Counted from the stretch's first letter, positions 23,999 to 32,652 are shown. The stretch: DNA of 40,491 nt from Baumannia cicadellinicola str. Hc (Homalodisca coagulata) (GCF_000013185.1 NC_007984.1:69736-110226); one strand, 5' to 3'. Numbers and translations are program-made. The notes: generated from the letters alone by a model not told the origin.

Positions 23999-24847
23999 AT
24001 GAATATGATCTCTACTCTGAATAATAGTCCACGCTATCCTCATCATTGGATTCAATGGCTATTAATTATAATCGGTACTCTTATGTCGATATTATTACTA
24101 GTCGTTCCTATATTATATATTTTTGTTGCTGCTTTATCGGAGGGATTACTAGCAGTTTGGCAAAATATTATAGATAAAGATATGTTACATGCTATTTGGC
24201 TAACCATATTAATTGCTGTTATTACAGTACCAATAAATATAGTTTTTGGTGTTTTTATGGCGTGGTTGGTAACACGTTTTAATTTTCGTGGTCGTCAGTT
24301 ATTGCTAACGCTAATAGATATACCATTTGCTGTTTCTCCTGTAGTAGCAGGGTTACTTTACCTATTAGTATATGGAACTAATGGACCAATAGGGTCATGG
24401 CTAAATAAGCATAATTTACAAGTTATTTTTTCTCTACCTGGGATGGTTATGGTAACGATTTTTATTACCTGTCCATTTATAGTGCGTGAGTTAGTACCTG
24501 TTATGCTTAGTCAGGGTAGACAAGAAGATGAAGCAGCTATTTTACTGGGAGCATCAAGCTTACAGATGTTTCGTCTAATTACTTGGCCAAATATACGTTG
24601 GGCATTATTGTATGGCTTAATTCTAACTAATGCACGCGCAATTGGTGAATTTGGTGCTGTCTCTGTAGTATCTGGTTCTATTCGTGGCGAAACATATACC
24701 CTACCATTGCAAGTAGAATTACTGCATCAAGATTATAATAATATTGGTGCTTTTACTGCTGCGGCATTGTTAACTTTAATAGCAATATTCACTTTATTTA
24801 TTAAAAGTCACGTTATGCGTAATACAGAACAGCAAACTAGGATCTAA
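23999..24847 (+). CDS. cysW: Sulfate/thiosulfate ABC transporter permease CysW
   Basis: Second permease subunit, pairing with CysU. 282 residues (291 in E. coli; the basic C-terminal tail is shortened). Six hydrophobic segments, with [20 protein letters not shown], the coupling loop [19 protein letters not shown] and the signature [25 protein letters not shown] inside the end of cysU lies 7 bases before the ATG. cysA starts 2 bases after the stop, so cysU-cysW-cysA are one tightly packed operon. Confidence 0.97.
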   Translation: MNMISTLNNSPRYPHHWIQWLLIIIGTLMSILLLVVPILYIFVAALSEGLLAVWQNIIDKDMLHAIWLTILIAVITVPINIVFGVFMAWLVTRFNFRGRQLLLTLIDIPFAVSPVVAGLLYLLVYGTNGPIGSWLNKHNLQVIFSLPGMVMVTIFITCPFIVRELVPVMLSQGRQEDEAAILLGASSLQMFRLITWPNIRWALLYGLILTNARAIGEFGAVSVVSGSIRGETYTLPLQVELLHQDYNNIGAFTAAALLTLIAIFTLFIKSHVMRNTEQQTRI

Positions 24848-24849
24848 TT

Positions 24850-25983
24850 ATGAGTATTACAATAGAAAATGTGAGTAAATTTTTTGATAATACTCAAGTA
24901 TTAAATAATATATCTTTGGATATAAATTCTGGTCAAATGGTAGCTCTATTAGGGCCATCTGGTTCTGGTAAAACTACGTTGTTGCGTATTATAGCAGGTC
25001 TAGAACAGCATAATAGTGGTTATCTCCGTTTTTCTGGAAAAGATGTCAGCCGAATGCATGCTCGCGATCGTAATGTTGGTTTTGTTTTTCAGCATTATGC
25101 TTTATTTAGACACATGACTGTAGCAAATAATATTGCTTTTGGTCTGAAAGTATTACCACGTCGGTCACGTCCTAACATCAAGATTATAAATTATAAAGTT
25201 ACTTGCTTATTAGAGATGATACAATTAGAGCATTTAGCTAACCGATATCCATCACAACTTTCTGGAGGACAAAAACAACGCGTAGCACTTGCACGAGCTT
25301 TAGCTATTGAACCAGAAATTTTATTATTAGACGAGCCATTTGGAGCTTTAGACGCACAAGTACGTAAAGAGCTACGTCGGTGGTTACGTAAGCTTCATGA
25401 AGAACTAAAATTTACTAGTGTATTTGTTACTCATGATCAAGAAGAAGCAATGGAAGTTGCCGATAAAGTAGTAGTCATGAGTAATGGTAATATTGAGCAA
25501 ATTGGAACTCCGCAGGATGTTTGGTATGAACCAGCGAGTCGTTTTGTTTTAGAATTTATGGGTGAAGTAAACCATTTAGAAGGAGAAATACTGGGTTCAC
25601 AGCTATTTATTGGGCCGCATCATTGGCAACTAAAATCTACCATAAGTTACCAGGGAAAAGTTGATTTATTTTTGCGACCTTGGGAAATAGAAGTAAGTAA
25701 ACAATTAAGTATACGCTGTCCATTACTAGTACAGACAATTAATGTTAGTCCGCGCGGGCATTATTGGCAGTTTACTGTTCAGCCTTTAGATTGGCCACAA
25801 AATATGCTAACCGTAATTATTTCTCGTGAATTACCTAAGTTACCATCTTTAGGAACACGTTTTTATTTAGGTTGTTATAACGCTCGATTGTATGTAAGTA
25901 ATCAAGCTATATCCAACGATAATAAGAAGATAGATAATCTAGGAACTATGTATGATCTCTTGAGTAAAGAGCTTACTAAATAA
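24850..25983 (+). CDS. cysA: Sulfate/thiosulfate ABC transporter ATPase CysA
   Basis: Cytoplasmic ATPase that powers CysUW. 377 residues (365 in E. coli). Walker [12 protein letters not shown] (residues 35-45), Q-loop [14 protein letters not shown], signature [16 protein letters not shown], Walker [16 protein letters not shown] and the switch His in [16 protein letters not shown] are all intact. A TOBE-type domain fills the C-terminal third (from about 235), where length and sequence vary most. cysM, which follows in E. coli, is absent. Confidence 0.97.
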   Translation: MSITIENVSKFFDNTQVLNNISLDINSGQMVALLGPSGSGKTTLLRIIAGLEQHNSGYLRFSGKDVSRMHARDRNVGFVFQHYALFRHMTVANNIAFGLKVLPRRSRPNIKIINYKVTCLLEMIQLEHLANRYPSQLSGGQKQRVALARALAIEPEILLLDEPFGALDAQVRKELRRWLRKLHEELKFTSVFVTHDQEEAMEVADKVVVMSNGNIEQIGTPQDVWYEPASRFVLEFMGEVNHLEGEILGSQLFIGPHHWQLKSTISYQGKVDLFLRPWEIEVSKQLSIRCPLLVQTINVSPRGHYWQFTVQPLDWPQNMLTVIISRELPKLPSLGTRFYLGCYNARLYVSNQAISNDNKKIDNLGTMYDLLSKELTK

Positions 25984-26023
25984 CAATATTAAATTTTGAG
26001 TAAATATTTAATGAAGAAATAAT

Positions 26024-26246
26024 ATGAATTATTCATATGTATATATTAGCATAGACGAATTATTCGTTACTACAGGTTATGAATATTTTCATTTAATTGA
26101 AAACTTATAAAGATCAACTATATTGTTATTGCTGTTACTTCGTAGTTACAAATATCGCAAAAGAAAATAGTAACATGAATTATATCATAGTTATCCTGTT
26201 AAAAATAAAATTAAGTATAACTAATAAGAGATATCTACCTATATAA
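26024..26246 (+). pseudogene. Possible rsxA / rsxB 5' remnants
   Basis: Two tiny open stretches lie between cysA and the ferredoxin gene, in the order expected for rsxA then rsxB. One (26024-26110, starting MNYSYVYISIDELFV) weakly resembles the first residues of RsxA. The other (26175-26246, starting MNYIIVILL) resembles a hydrophobic RsxB N-terminus and is in the same frame as the ferredoxin ORF, from which a TAA at 26244 separates it. Similarity is too weak to be sure; this may be chance in A+T-rich sequence. Confidence 0.2.
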
Positions 26247-26255
26247 CAAATATTT

Positions 26256-26444
26256 ATGAACAAAAAACCAGTTGCATGGATTAATGAAATTGAATGTATT
26301 GGTTGCGCTAAATGTAGTCAAGTTTGTCCTGTCTCCGCAATTATTGGTACTCGTCGTATGGTACATACCGTATTACAAGATATTTGTACTGGTTGTGCTC
26401 GATGTATTAGTCCTTGTCCTACTAACTGTATACTAATAATATGA
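26256..26444 (+). CDS. rsxB: Two-[4Fe-4S] ferredoxin, stand-alone C-terminal domain of RsxB/RnfB
   Basis: 62 residues carrying two complete cluster motifs: Cys14-Cys17-Cys20...Cys24-Pro and Cys44-Cys47-Cys50...Cys54-Pro. [18 protein letters not shown] and [14 protein letters not shown] match the ferredoxin domain of RsxB (CIGCTKCIQACPVDAIVG, HTVMSDLCTGCNLC) rather than YfhL or Fdx. Full RsxB is about 190 residues, with an N-terminal membrane anchor and a CGQCGYPGC cluster; both are missing here, as are rsxA and rsxC-E. Context agrees: in E. coli rsx lies next to the pdxY-tyrS-pdxH region, and tyrS-pdxH are next here. The frame is clean and all eight ligands kept, so it may still act as a soluble electron carrier, or be a fragment not yet decayed. 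No ribosome site is evident. Confidence 0.8.
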   Translation: MNKKPVAWINEIECIGCAKCSQVCPVSAIIGTRRMVHTVLQDICTGCARCISPCPTNCILII

Positions 26445-26545
26445 TACTAGTTTCTATGAAAAAGATTTATTTACGACAAGATTAAGAGCTTTTATAGAAA
26501 AGCTAATATAAGTAAAATGGAAGGATAATTTTATCTTATTATCTA

Positions 26546-27820
26546 TTACTGCCAATATAGTAAGCAATATTTCTTTTTACCACGTTGTAAAATTGTATAA
26601 CGTTGATGTAAGCGATCAGCTTGACTAAAAACATAATTAATAGATGCTTGTTTTTTGCCATTAATAGCTATAGCATTAGAAATAATCATTTTACGGGCTT
26701 GTCCGTAAGAAGGAGCTAGTGATGCAGCTACTAGTGCTTGCGGTAAGTCAACATTCTGCGTTAAATTTACCATCGGAATTCCATCTTGTGCAAGTTGTAT
26801 AAAATCATTTTCGGTAAGATGTTTAAATAAACCAGTAAAAAGACTAGTTGTAATACGCTGTGCAGCTGCTAATCCTTGATTACCATGTATCATACGTGTC
26901 ATGTATTCTGCTAGTATATACTGAGCTCGTTGCCTATTTTCACTCATGTTATTTTGCTTTTCTATTGCTGTTATTTCAGCTAAAGACATAAAAGTAAAAA
27001 ACTTTAGGAAACGATATACGTCATAATCGGTAGTATTGAGCCAAAATTGGTATAATTGGTATGGACTAGTTTTCTTAGGATCTAACCAAATAACATTATC
27101 CTCAGTCTTACCAAATTTTGTACCATCGGACTTAGTTAATAATGGAATAGTTAAACCATATATAGTTTGTTGATATATTTTCCTTGTTAAATCAATACCT
27201 GATAAAATGTTACCCCATTGGTCTGAACCTCCAATCTGGAGTATCACTCCATATTTTTGACTTAAGTAAGTAAAGTCATATCCTTGTAATAAATTATAAG
27301 AAAACTCTGCAAAGGAAATACCGCTTTCGTTTCTGTTCAAGCGTAGCTTAATAGCTTCTTTATTAATCATCTGGTTTATAGAGAAATTTTTACCTACTTC
27401 ACGTAAGAATGTAAGTATATTCATTGATCTAAACCAGTCATAGTTATTAACGATAATTGCACTATTATTACTTTTATTAAAATCTAAGAAAAGTGATAGG
27501 TTTTTTTTTATTTTTTCTGACCAAAGATTAGTTGTATAAGTAGGATTTAACTTACGTTCAGTTAACTTAAAACTTGGGTCGCCTATAAGACTAGTAGCAC
27601 CGCCAATCAATATAATTGGTCTATGACCAGCTAATTGAAAACGTTTAAGGCATAGTAATGGTAGTAAATGACCAACATGTAAGCTATCATTAGTCGGATC
27701 AAAACCACAATAGATAGAAATCGTTCCTTCATTTAACCGTTTAGCTAAACCTTTTTCATCTGTAATGTTAGCAATGAGATCTCGCTCCTGTAATTGTTGT
27801 ATTAAGTTACTACTTGCCAT
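26546..27820 (-). CDS. tyrS: Tyrosyl-tRNA synthetase
   Basis: Class I synthetase charging tRNA-Tyr. The 424 residues equal E. coli TyrRS. The HIGH motif appears as His48-Val-Gly-His51 ([12 protein letters not shown]) and the KMSKS loop as KFGKT (235-239, in [17 protein letters not shown]), both the normal TyrRS variants. [11 protein letters not shown] is the tyrosine-site strand. An S4 RNA-binding domain ends the protein. An A9 run on the coding strand (plus-strand T9 at 27501-27509) encodes part of EKIKKNLSL without breaking the frame. pdxH lies 35 bases upstream on the same strand, as in E. coli. Confidence 0.98.
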   Translation of the reverse strand: MASSNLIQQLQERDLIANITDEKGLAKRLNEGTISIYCGFDPTNDSLHVGHLLPLLCLKRFQLAGHRPIILIGGATSLIGDPSFKLTERKLNPTYTTNLWSEKIKKNLSLFLDFNKSNNSAIIVNNYDWFRSMNILTFLREVGKNFSINQMINKEAIKLRLNRNESGISFAEFSYNLLQGYDFTYLSQKYGVILQIGGSDQWGNILSGIDLTRKIYQQTIYGLTIPLLTKSDGTKFGKTEDNVIWLDPKKTSPYQLYQFWLNTTDYDVYRFLKFFTFMSLAEITAIEKQNNMSENRQRAQYILAEYMTRMIHGNQGLAAAQRITTSLFTGLFKHLTENDFIQLAQDGIPMVNLTQNVDLPQALVAASLAPSYGQARKMIISNAIAINGKKQASINYVFSQADRLHQRYTILQRGKKKYCLLYWQ

Positions 27821-27855
27821 CCATTAAATATATCCTTATGTTGTAAAAATTATTT

Positions 27856-28506
27856 TTATGGTGCTAGTCGGTCAATGCGCCAACCACTTGCTATACGTTG
27901 GTAAATAAATCGATCGTGTAATCGATATGCACCACCCTGCCAAAATTCCATAGAATCAATATGGACACGATAACCACCCCAAAAACTTGGCAAAGGTACC
28001 TTACCTTGATGAAAATAGTTATTAAATTTAAGAAAAGTACTTACTAGTGTATCACGTGTATCAATTAAACTCGATTGACTGGAAGCCCAAGCACTAATCT
28101 GACTATTTCTTGGACGACTGCTAAAATAATGCATAACTTCTTTTAGCGCTAATTGTTTAGCTGTTCCTAATACCATTACCTGTCGCTCTAAAGCATGCCA
28201 AGGAAAATGTAAGCTAATACGTGCATTGTGTGCTAAATGTTGTGCTTTACGGCTACCTAAATTTGTGTAGAATACCATTCCTTTAGCATCAAAATGCTTT
28301 AACAACACCAAACGTTGATAGGGTTGCCCAGTTTGGTCTACTGTTGCGACACTTACTACAGTAAGATCAAGCAATTGTGCAGTACTAGCTTGTCGGAACC
28401 AGCGTTCAAACAACTCCATAGGTTCTAGAGTTAAATCAGCACGACGTAACCTTTTATGGGTATACTCCCGTCGTATCTGGGCTATATTAATAGATTGTTT
28501 ATTCAT
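27856..28506 (-). CDS. pdxH: Pyridoxine/pyridoxamine 5'-phosphate oxidase
   Basis: FMN enzyme that makes pyridoxal 5'-phosphate from PNP or PMP, the last step of vitamin B6 synthesis and salvage. 216 residues (218 in E. coli). FMN and substrate segments: [50 protein letters not shown] and the C-terminal [17 protein letters not shown] followed by RLHDR, and IDRLAP at the end. It precedes tyrS by 35 bases. A 12-bp inverted repeat lies about 37 bases before its ATG, between it and slyA. Confidence 0.98.
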   Translation of the reverse strand: MNKQSINIAQIRREYTHKRLRRADLTLEPMELFERWFRQASTAQLLDLTVVSVATVDQTGQPYQRLVLLKHFDAKGMVFYTNLGSRKAQHLAHNARISLHFPWHALERQVMVLGTAKQLALKEVMHYFSSRPRNSQISAWASSQSSLIDTRDTLVSTFLKFNNYFHQGKVPLPSFWGGYRVHIDSMEFWQGGAYRLHDRFIYQRIASGWRIDRLAP

Positions 28507-28542
28507 AAATAATATGATCTTCTCATTGAGAAACTAATAGTT

Positions 28543-28570
28543 ATTAGTTCTAATAGTTATTAGAACTAAT
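28543..28570 (-). terminator. 12-bp hairpin between slyA and pdxH
   Basis: Perfect arms 28543-28554 and 28559-28570 with a 4-base loop. On the minus strand it is about 170 bases after the slyA stop and 37 before the pdxH start, so it may be the slyA terminator or a structure in the pdxH leader. No U run follows. The remaining 233-base gap shows nothing else. Confidence 0.4.
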
Positions 28571-28739
28571 GAAGCTACTGATTAGATCGAGTTATATTAC
28601 AGGTATGTAATTTCTTACCTCCCAAGTATTAAAATTATACTTTTATATTATTCAAGAATAGGAAAAATTGGGGTTTATCTTTACTTAGCATAAATATTTT
28701 AATAAACATATAATTTTTAATTAAAAAACTCTAGTCTAA

Positions 28740-29174
28740 CTAAGATTTACTATAAAGCTCGAGAATATTTTTCTCTAATTGGTTAATTAGATCACTAAAC
28801 AAACGAATATCCTCTTGGCTAATACCATTTAGGATTTTATCTCTAGTTTGAGAGATTACATGGTTAACTTCTGTGAGAAGTGGCTCTGCTGCTTCCGTTA
28901 GTTTTATTCTCTTTGCACGCCGATCGTTGGCACAGGTTTGCCGAGTAATTAATCCTTTCTCTTCTAGTTGATCTAGAGTACGTACTAAGGATGGCTGCTC
29001 GATACCAATAGCTTTTGCTAACTGAATCTGTGATTGTTCAGGAGGTAATTGACAAATATTATGCAAAGTTATCCAATGCGTTTGTGTTAATTCTAACGGT
29101 TTTAAGCGATGGTCAATTAAAGCGCGCCAAACTCTAACAAGTCGCGCTAGATCTGATCCTAATGGCGATTCCAA
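28740..29174 (-). CDS. slyA: MarR-family transcriptional regulator SlyA
   Basis: Dimeric winged-helix regulator that in enterics acts largely by displacing H-NS at virulence and envelope genes. 144 residues, the E. coli length, with TTG start and AAGGAG 6 bases upstream. The recognition region [20 protein letters not shown] and the wing [15 protein letters not shown] are almost unchanged from E. coli, so DNA binding specificity is probably kept (TTAGCAAGCTAA-type sites). Only the C-terminal dimer helices differ. A sequence-specific regulator this well preserved is unusual in a genome that has lost most regulators. slyB and anmK, its E. coli neighbours, are absent; pdxH is downstream. Confidence 0.96.
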   Translation of the reverse strand: MESPLGSDLARLVRVWRALIDHRLKPLELTQTHWITLHNICQLPPEQSQIQLAKAIGIEQPSLVRTLDQLEEKGLITRQTCANDRRAKRIKLTEAAEPLLTEVNHVISQTRDKILNGISQEDIRLFSDLINQLEKNILELYSKS

Positions 29175-29577
29175 TTTTCTCTCCTTAATAATTTGCAGCT
29201 GGATTCAGCTTAATCCCTTGAATTTAGTCTACAAATCTATTGTAGATACTTCTAAATATTCAATCTTATACTATTAGATAATATTTGATATACTCAAGAT
29301 AGTAAATAGTATTTACGTGTAGTAAATAAATATCACTGTAATTAGCACTACTGACTAATAGCATTTAATATAACTAGTAAAATTTTTATAAATATATATT
29401 ATAGTATCATATATATATAGCTTATTATATAAGTAATTTTATCTTAGTTATATTATTAATCTAATATTTTACTACTATTACTAACATATAAATTATTTAC
29501 CCTTAACTCAGGTAAGTGCAAAGTTTAGTAAACTTTGCCATAATAACAACTACATTAGCTAATTATTTAGAAAAAGC
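29175..29577. other. Gap between divergent slyA and rnt
   Basis: 403 bases of A+T-rich sequence with runs of alternating TA (about 29390-29430). No gene, remnant or clear operator seen. In E. coli the genes between slyA and rnt (ydhIJK, sodC, nemRA, gloA and others) fill many kilobases; all are gone. Confidence 0.6.
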
Positions 29578-30234
29578 ATGGCTGAAAAAGACGAAGTAAA
29601 TACTCTACGTGCCCGTTTTCGTGGTTTTTATCCTGTAGTAATTGATGTCGAAACCGCTGGTTTTAATTCTGGTACTGATGCTTTACTAGAAATTGCGGCC
29701 ATAACTCTTCAAATGGACCATCATGGATGGCTAAAAACCCATAAAACTCTACACTTTAATATAGAACCTTTTCCTGGTTCCATATTACAACCAGAAGCAC
29801 TAATATTTAATGGTATTGATCCAGATAATCCTTTACGTTATGCTGTTACTGAACGTGAAGCATTATATGAGCTATTTACAATAGTACATCAAGGAATAAA
29901 AGATGACGATTGTCATCGTGCTATTTTAGTTGCACATAATGCTGCTTTTGACCATAGTTTCCTAATGGCGGCGGCTAATCGCACAAAGATAAAGCATAAT
30001 CCTTTCCATCCTTTTGCTACTTTTGATACTGCTGCTCTTAGTGGTTTAGTACTTGGTCAAACAGTATTATTAAAAGCTTGTTTGACCGCAGGAATACCTT
30101 TTAATACTAGTGAAGCACATTCAGCTTTATATGATGCTGAGCGTACAGCAGAACTATTCTGTGAACTAGTAAATCGCTGGAAACGTTTAGGTGGTTGGAC
30201 TAAAGTGACTACTTCTAGTATCCACAGTGTATAA
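29578..30234 (+). CDS. rnt: Ribonuclease T
   Basis: 3'-5' exoribonuclease of the DEDDh group, trimming 3' ends of tRNA, 5S and 23S rRNA; also turns over the tRNA CCA end. 218 residues (215 in E. coli). All catalytic residues are present at the E. coli numbers: Asp23 and Glu25 ([12 protein letters not shown]), Asp125 ([10 protein letters not shown]), His181 and Asp186 ([14 protein letters not shown]). Downstream lhr is lost and grxD converges 39 bases away. Its role at CCA ends is relevant to the tRNA-Gln genes here that lack encoded CCA. Confidence 0.98.
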   Translation: MAEKDEVNTLRARFRGFYPVVIDVETAGFNSGTDALLEIAAITLQMDHHGWLKTHKTLHFNIEPFPGSILQPEALIFNGIDPDNPLRYAVTEREALYELFTIVHQGIKDDDCHRAILVAHNAAFDHSFLMAAANRTKIKHNPFHPFATFDTAALSGLVLGQTVLLKACLTAGIPFNTSEAHSALYDAERTAELFCELVNRWKRLGGWTKVTTSSIHSV

Positions 30235-30273
30235 TCTCAATTATTTGTATGATATTTATGGTAATAAATCTAC

Positions 30274-30633
30274 CTAACTTATTTCTATTGGTTCATTGTA
30301 AGTATGACTAGGATATTTATTTATAGTCTTTTGAATAAGAATTTGTAGTTCACCATGCTGATACATTTCCATGACTATATCACAACCACCAATAAAATTA
30401 CCGTCTACCCATAATTGAGGATAAGTAGGCCAGTTTGCTAACTTTGGTAACTCAGTACGAATATAGGGATTAGTTAATATATTAATATAAGCAAAAGACT
30501 TGCTACAATTAGATAATATTTGTACTGCTTGAGCAGAAAAACCACAGCTAGGTAATTTAGGTGAACCTTTCATATAGAGAAGAATAGGATATTCTGCTAT
30601 TTGTTGCTGAAGTTGGCTAACAGTATTTATCAT
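30274..30633 (-). CDS. grxD: Monothiol glutaredoxin 4
   Basis: CGFS-type glutaredoxin that carries or transfers [2Fe-2S] clusters with glutathione and BolA-type partners. 119 residues (115 in E. coli). The active-site CGFS begins at Cys30 in KGSPKLPSCGFSAQAVQIL; the glutathione-binding segments NWPTYPQLWVDG and GGCDIVMEMYQ are intact. Sits between rnt and ribE, the E. coli order with lhr, sodB, purR and others deleted. Confidence 0.98.
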   Translation of the reverse strand: MINTVSQLQQQIAEYPILLYMKGSPKLPSCGFSAQAVQILSNCSKSFAYINILTNPYIRTELPKLANWPTYPQLWVDGNFIGGCDIVMEMYQHGELQILIQKTINKYPSHTYNEPIEIS

Positions 30634-30838
30634 AAAATTATTTCCTTATAGTAATTAAAATCACTAAAAAGTTGTATTATATTATATTTTTAGTAACTAT
30701 TAATTGATAATGATTTTGAATCATTAAAAATTATGCTCTATTTTCATTAGAAATATCAATCATAAAAGCTATTAGCTAATTATTAATTAAGAATATCTCG
30801 GTTAGAGAAAAATAGCTTCTCAATCATCTTAATTATAT

Positions 30839-31462
30839 TCAACATTTTTCTTTCCAATATGTTGACAAATATTTCTCTACGGTATTTACCGTAGCATGTA
30901 TCATTTGATCTATTTCAATATTTACTATTGCTTTAGTTTTTTTTTTGCCTAGCGTTGTACGATTTATCGTCTCAGGAATTAAATGTAGACAAAATATATT
31001 TTCTTTCACTTCTCCTACAGTTAAGCTAATACCATCAATACCAATGTAGTTCTTATATAGAATATATTTATGTAAAGTATGATCAGCTAAACGACACCAA
31101 ATTGTCCGATTATTATTTAATGATTTAATTTTAATTAATTCTGCTGTACAAATGATATGGCCAGTCATAATATGACCACCTATTTCAGTATTAAAGTTAG
31201 CAGCACGTTCAATATTAACTTCATCACCTACCTGTAAGGTACCTAAGTTCGTTCTTTTAAGTGTTTCTTTAACAATATCAAAACTAACTAAGTTATTGTT
31301 AATATTAGTAACAGTTAAACAACAACCATTATTAGCTACCGATGCACCATTCGTTAGTCCTTGTAGTAAAGAATCTGGTAATTTAACTTGATAAGTACGA
31401 AAATTACATTTTTTGGTTATTGAAGTAAGTTGTGCGATACCTTGAATAATACCTGTAAACAT
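30839..31462 (-). CDS. ribE: Riboflavin synthase, alpha chain
   Basis: Dismutates two 6,7-dimethyl-8-ribityllumazines to riboflavin. 207 residues (213 in E. coli, where the gene is also called ribC). Starts with the diagnostic MFTGIIQGIAQL and shows two tandem lumazine-binding barrels: GCCLTVTNINNNLVSFDIV in the first and GIDGISLTVGEV in the second, with NFNTEIGGHIMTGHI joining them. The C-terminal helix is shortened. No FMN riboswitch could be seen upstream. mdtK, its E. coli neighbour, is missing; tRNA-Val follows on the other strand, as valV/valW do in E. coli. Confidence 0.97.
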   Translation of the reverse strand: MFTGIIQGIAQLTSITKKCNFRTYQVKLPDSLLQGLTNGASVANNGCCLTVTNINNNLVSFDIVKETLKRTNLGTLQVGDEVNIERAANFNTEIGGHIMTGHIICTAELIKIKSLNNNRTIWCRLADHTLHKYILYKNYIGIDGISLTVGEVKENIFCLHLIPETINRTTLGKKKTKAIVNIEIDQMIHATVNTVEKYLSTYWKEKC

Positions 31463-31613
31463 AAATTTACCTCAAAATTTTTTAATTTCCCTTTATATTC
31501 TAAATTTTCTAATAAAAATACTATTGTCTCTTACCAGTAAGCCAGTTAATATTATGGATTATTATGAATTATATTAAATAGCTATTATGAATCATATAAA
31601 TAACTCAATATAT

Positions 31614-31690
31614 ACGTCCGTAGCTCAGTTGGTTAGAGTACTACCTTGACATGGTAGGGGTCGGTGGTTCAAATCCACTCGGGCGTACCA
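31614..31690 (+). tRNA. valV: tRNA-Val (GAC)
   Basis: 77 bases including encoded CCA (31688-31690). The 7-bp acceptor stem is complete with one G-U pair; D arm TAGCTCAGTTGGTTAGAGTA and T arm GGTTCAAATCC are normal. The anticodon GAC is at 31648-31650. In E. coli valV and valW with the same anticodon sit between mdtK and lpp, which agrees with this location between ribE and lpp. Confidence 0.97.
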
Positions 31691-31857
31691 ATTGTAGATA
31701 TCTCTACCTAATCTAGGATAAGATTAAAGTAATTAAATGACTAATTTCATTAGTATCTATATATAAAAAGTATTTTTATCTAATAGATATAGGTATATTT
31801 CTTCTTTTAAAGAAGATTTCAATTAAAACTTATATATAACTTAAGAGGATCTCAATT

Positions 31858-32202
31858 ATGACTTTGAATAAATTAGTATTAGGTGCCGTGATGCTTAGTT
31901 CTACATTAATGGCTGGTTGTTCTTGTAGCGAACAAATAGATAAACTAAATTCTAGTATTAAATCTAATATAAAAACCTTAGATACTAAGTTTGAGCAAAA
32001 GTTTAATCAGATCAATAGGGACGTTCATACTATACAAACTGATATAAAGTCAGCTAAAGACGAAGTTGCTACTATGCAAACTGATATGAAATCAGCTAAA
32101 GACGAAGTTGCTACTATGCAAACTGATATCAAGTTAGCTAAAAGCGAAGCTGCACGTGCTCACATAAGGCTTAACAATCAATCCTCTGCTTATCATAAAT
32201 AA
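31858..32202 (+). CDS. lpp: Major outer-membrane (Braun) lipoprotein Lpp, elongated
   Basis: Trimeric coiled-coil lipoprotein that ties the outer membrane to peptidoglycan. 114 residues (78 in E. coli). A signal peptide ends in the lipobox LMAGC with lipidated Cys21; a second Cys23 follows. The C-terminus AYHK keeps the terminal Lys that is linked to diaminopimelate. The mature chain is 94 residues against 58: the excess of 36 is accounted for by two extra copies of a 14-residue unit (TDIKSAKDEVATMQ, residues 61-74, repeated at 75-88 and degenerate at 89-102) plus two 4-residue insertions near residues 36-39 and 48-51. A strong ribosome site AAGAGGA (31843-31849) stands 8 bases before the ATG. 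In E. coli pykF follows; here a hairpin and the tRNA operon do. Confidence 0.96.
   Translation: MTLNKLVLGAVMLSSTLMAGCSCSEQIDKLNSSIKSNIKTLDTKFEQKFNQINRDVHTIQTDIKSAKDEVATMQTDMKSAKDEVATMQTDIKLAKSEAARAHIRLNNQSSAYHK
32038..32121 (+). repeat. Tandem 42-base duplication inside lpp
   Basis: Units 32038-32079 and 32080-32121 differ at only two of 42 bases; a third, more diverged unit follows from 32122 (residues 89-102). Each unit is 14 codons, two heptads of the coiled coil, so the register of hydrophobic a/d positions is kept. The near identity points to a recent duplication. Confidence 0.95.
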
Positions 32203-32219
32203 AACAGGTACACCAACCA

Positions 32220-32248
32220 GAGACTAGCGTAAAGTATGCGCTAGTCTC
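32220..32248 (+). terminator. Hairpin downstream of lpp
   Basis: Perfect 10-bp stem (32220-32229 with 32239-32248), half G+C, 9-base loop, starting 17 bases after the lpp stop. No U run follows, but position and strength suit a terminator or a stabilising 3' end for an abundant mRNA. Confidence 0.7.
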
Positions 32249-32358
32249 ACTATGATCACTTCTCTAAAAAACATATTTACCTCTTCATCTTGCTATTTGA
32301 TAAGATTCGTAAAATAGTTAAGTTAAAAGTTTTAAAAATTATTGTAGGCTAGGGAATA

Positions 32359-32430
32359 CTGGGGTACTAGGATTCGAACCTAGGAATGCCGGAACCAGAA
32401 TCCGGTGCCTTACCACTTAGCTATACCCCA
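32359..32430 (-). tRNA. glnV: tRNA-Gln (CTG)
   Basis: 72 bases to the discriminator G; the U-A first pair and ACCGGATTCTGGTTCCGGC-type anticodon arm are those of glutamine tRNA. The anticodon complement is at 32396-32398. No CCA is encoded: the bases after the discriminator read TAT. Last of a four-gene minus-strand tRNA operon matching part of the E. coli metT-leuW-glnU-glnW-metU-glnV-glnX operon. Confidence 0.95.
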
Positions 32431-32442
32431 AGTCTAATTTAA

Positions 32443-32519
32443 TGGTAGCTACGACGGGATTTGAACCTGTGACCTCAGCATTATGAGTGCTGTGCTCTAA
32501 CCAACTGAGCTACGTAGCC
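32443..32519 (-). tRNA. metU: tRNA-Met, elongator (CAT)
   Basis: 77 bases with encoded CCA. The anticodon complement ATG is at 32483-32485. Position 1-72 is a G-U pair followed by a regular stem, and D arm TAGCTCAGTTGGTTAGAGCA is the elongator (metT/metU) form, not the initiator. Lies 11 bases from the tRNA-Gln(TTG) gene. Confidence 0.95.
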
Positions 32520-32530
32520 TAATAAAAGGG

Positions 32531-32601
32531 CTGGGATACCAGGATTTGAACCTGGGATGGCGGGATCAAAACCCGCTGCCTTACCACTTGGCTATATCCC
32601 A
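32531..32601 (-). tRNA. glnU: tRNA-Gln (TTG)
   Basis: 71 bases to the discriminator G. Anticodon complement CAA at 32567-32569. The three bases after the discriminator are CCC instead of CCA, so the 3' end must be repaired or added after transcription. Acceptor stem TGGGATA differs from the CTG isoacceptor but pairs fully. Confidence 0.95.
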
Positions 32602-32609
32602 ATATTATA

Positions 32610-32621
32610 TTAGCAAGCTAG
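32610..32621. promoter_or_regulatory. SlyA-like palindrome in tRNA operon spacer
   Basis: TTAGCAAGCTAG matches the enteric SlyA consensus TTAGCAAGCTAA at 11 of 12 positions. It lies between the tRNA-Leu and tRNA-Gln(TTG) genes. SlyA is encoded at 28740. A 12-base near match could be chance in 40 kb. Confidence 0.2.
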
Positions 32622-32652
32622 ACAGTAGAGATATATAATATATATTATATGT

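Noticed and set aside
26256..26444. Identification as YfhL or generic ferredoxin
   Set aside because: The spacing and residues between the two cluster motifs, and the tyrS-pdxH context, fit RsxB/RnfB better.
32633..32650. 18-base AT palindrome between tRNA-Gln(TTG) and tRNA-Leu
   Set aside because: Made only of A and T alternations; expected by chance in spacers of this composition.
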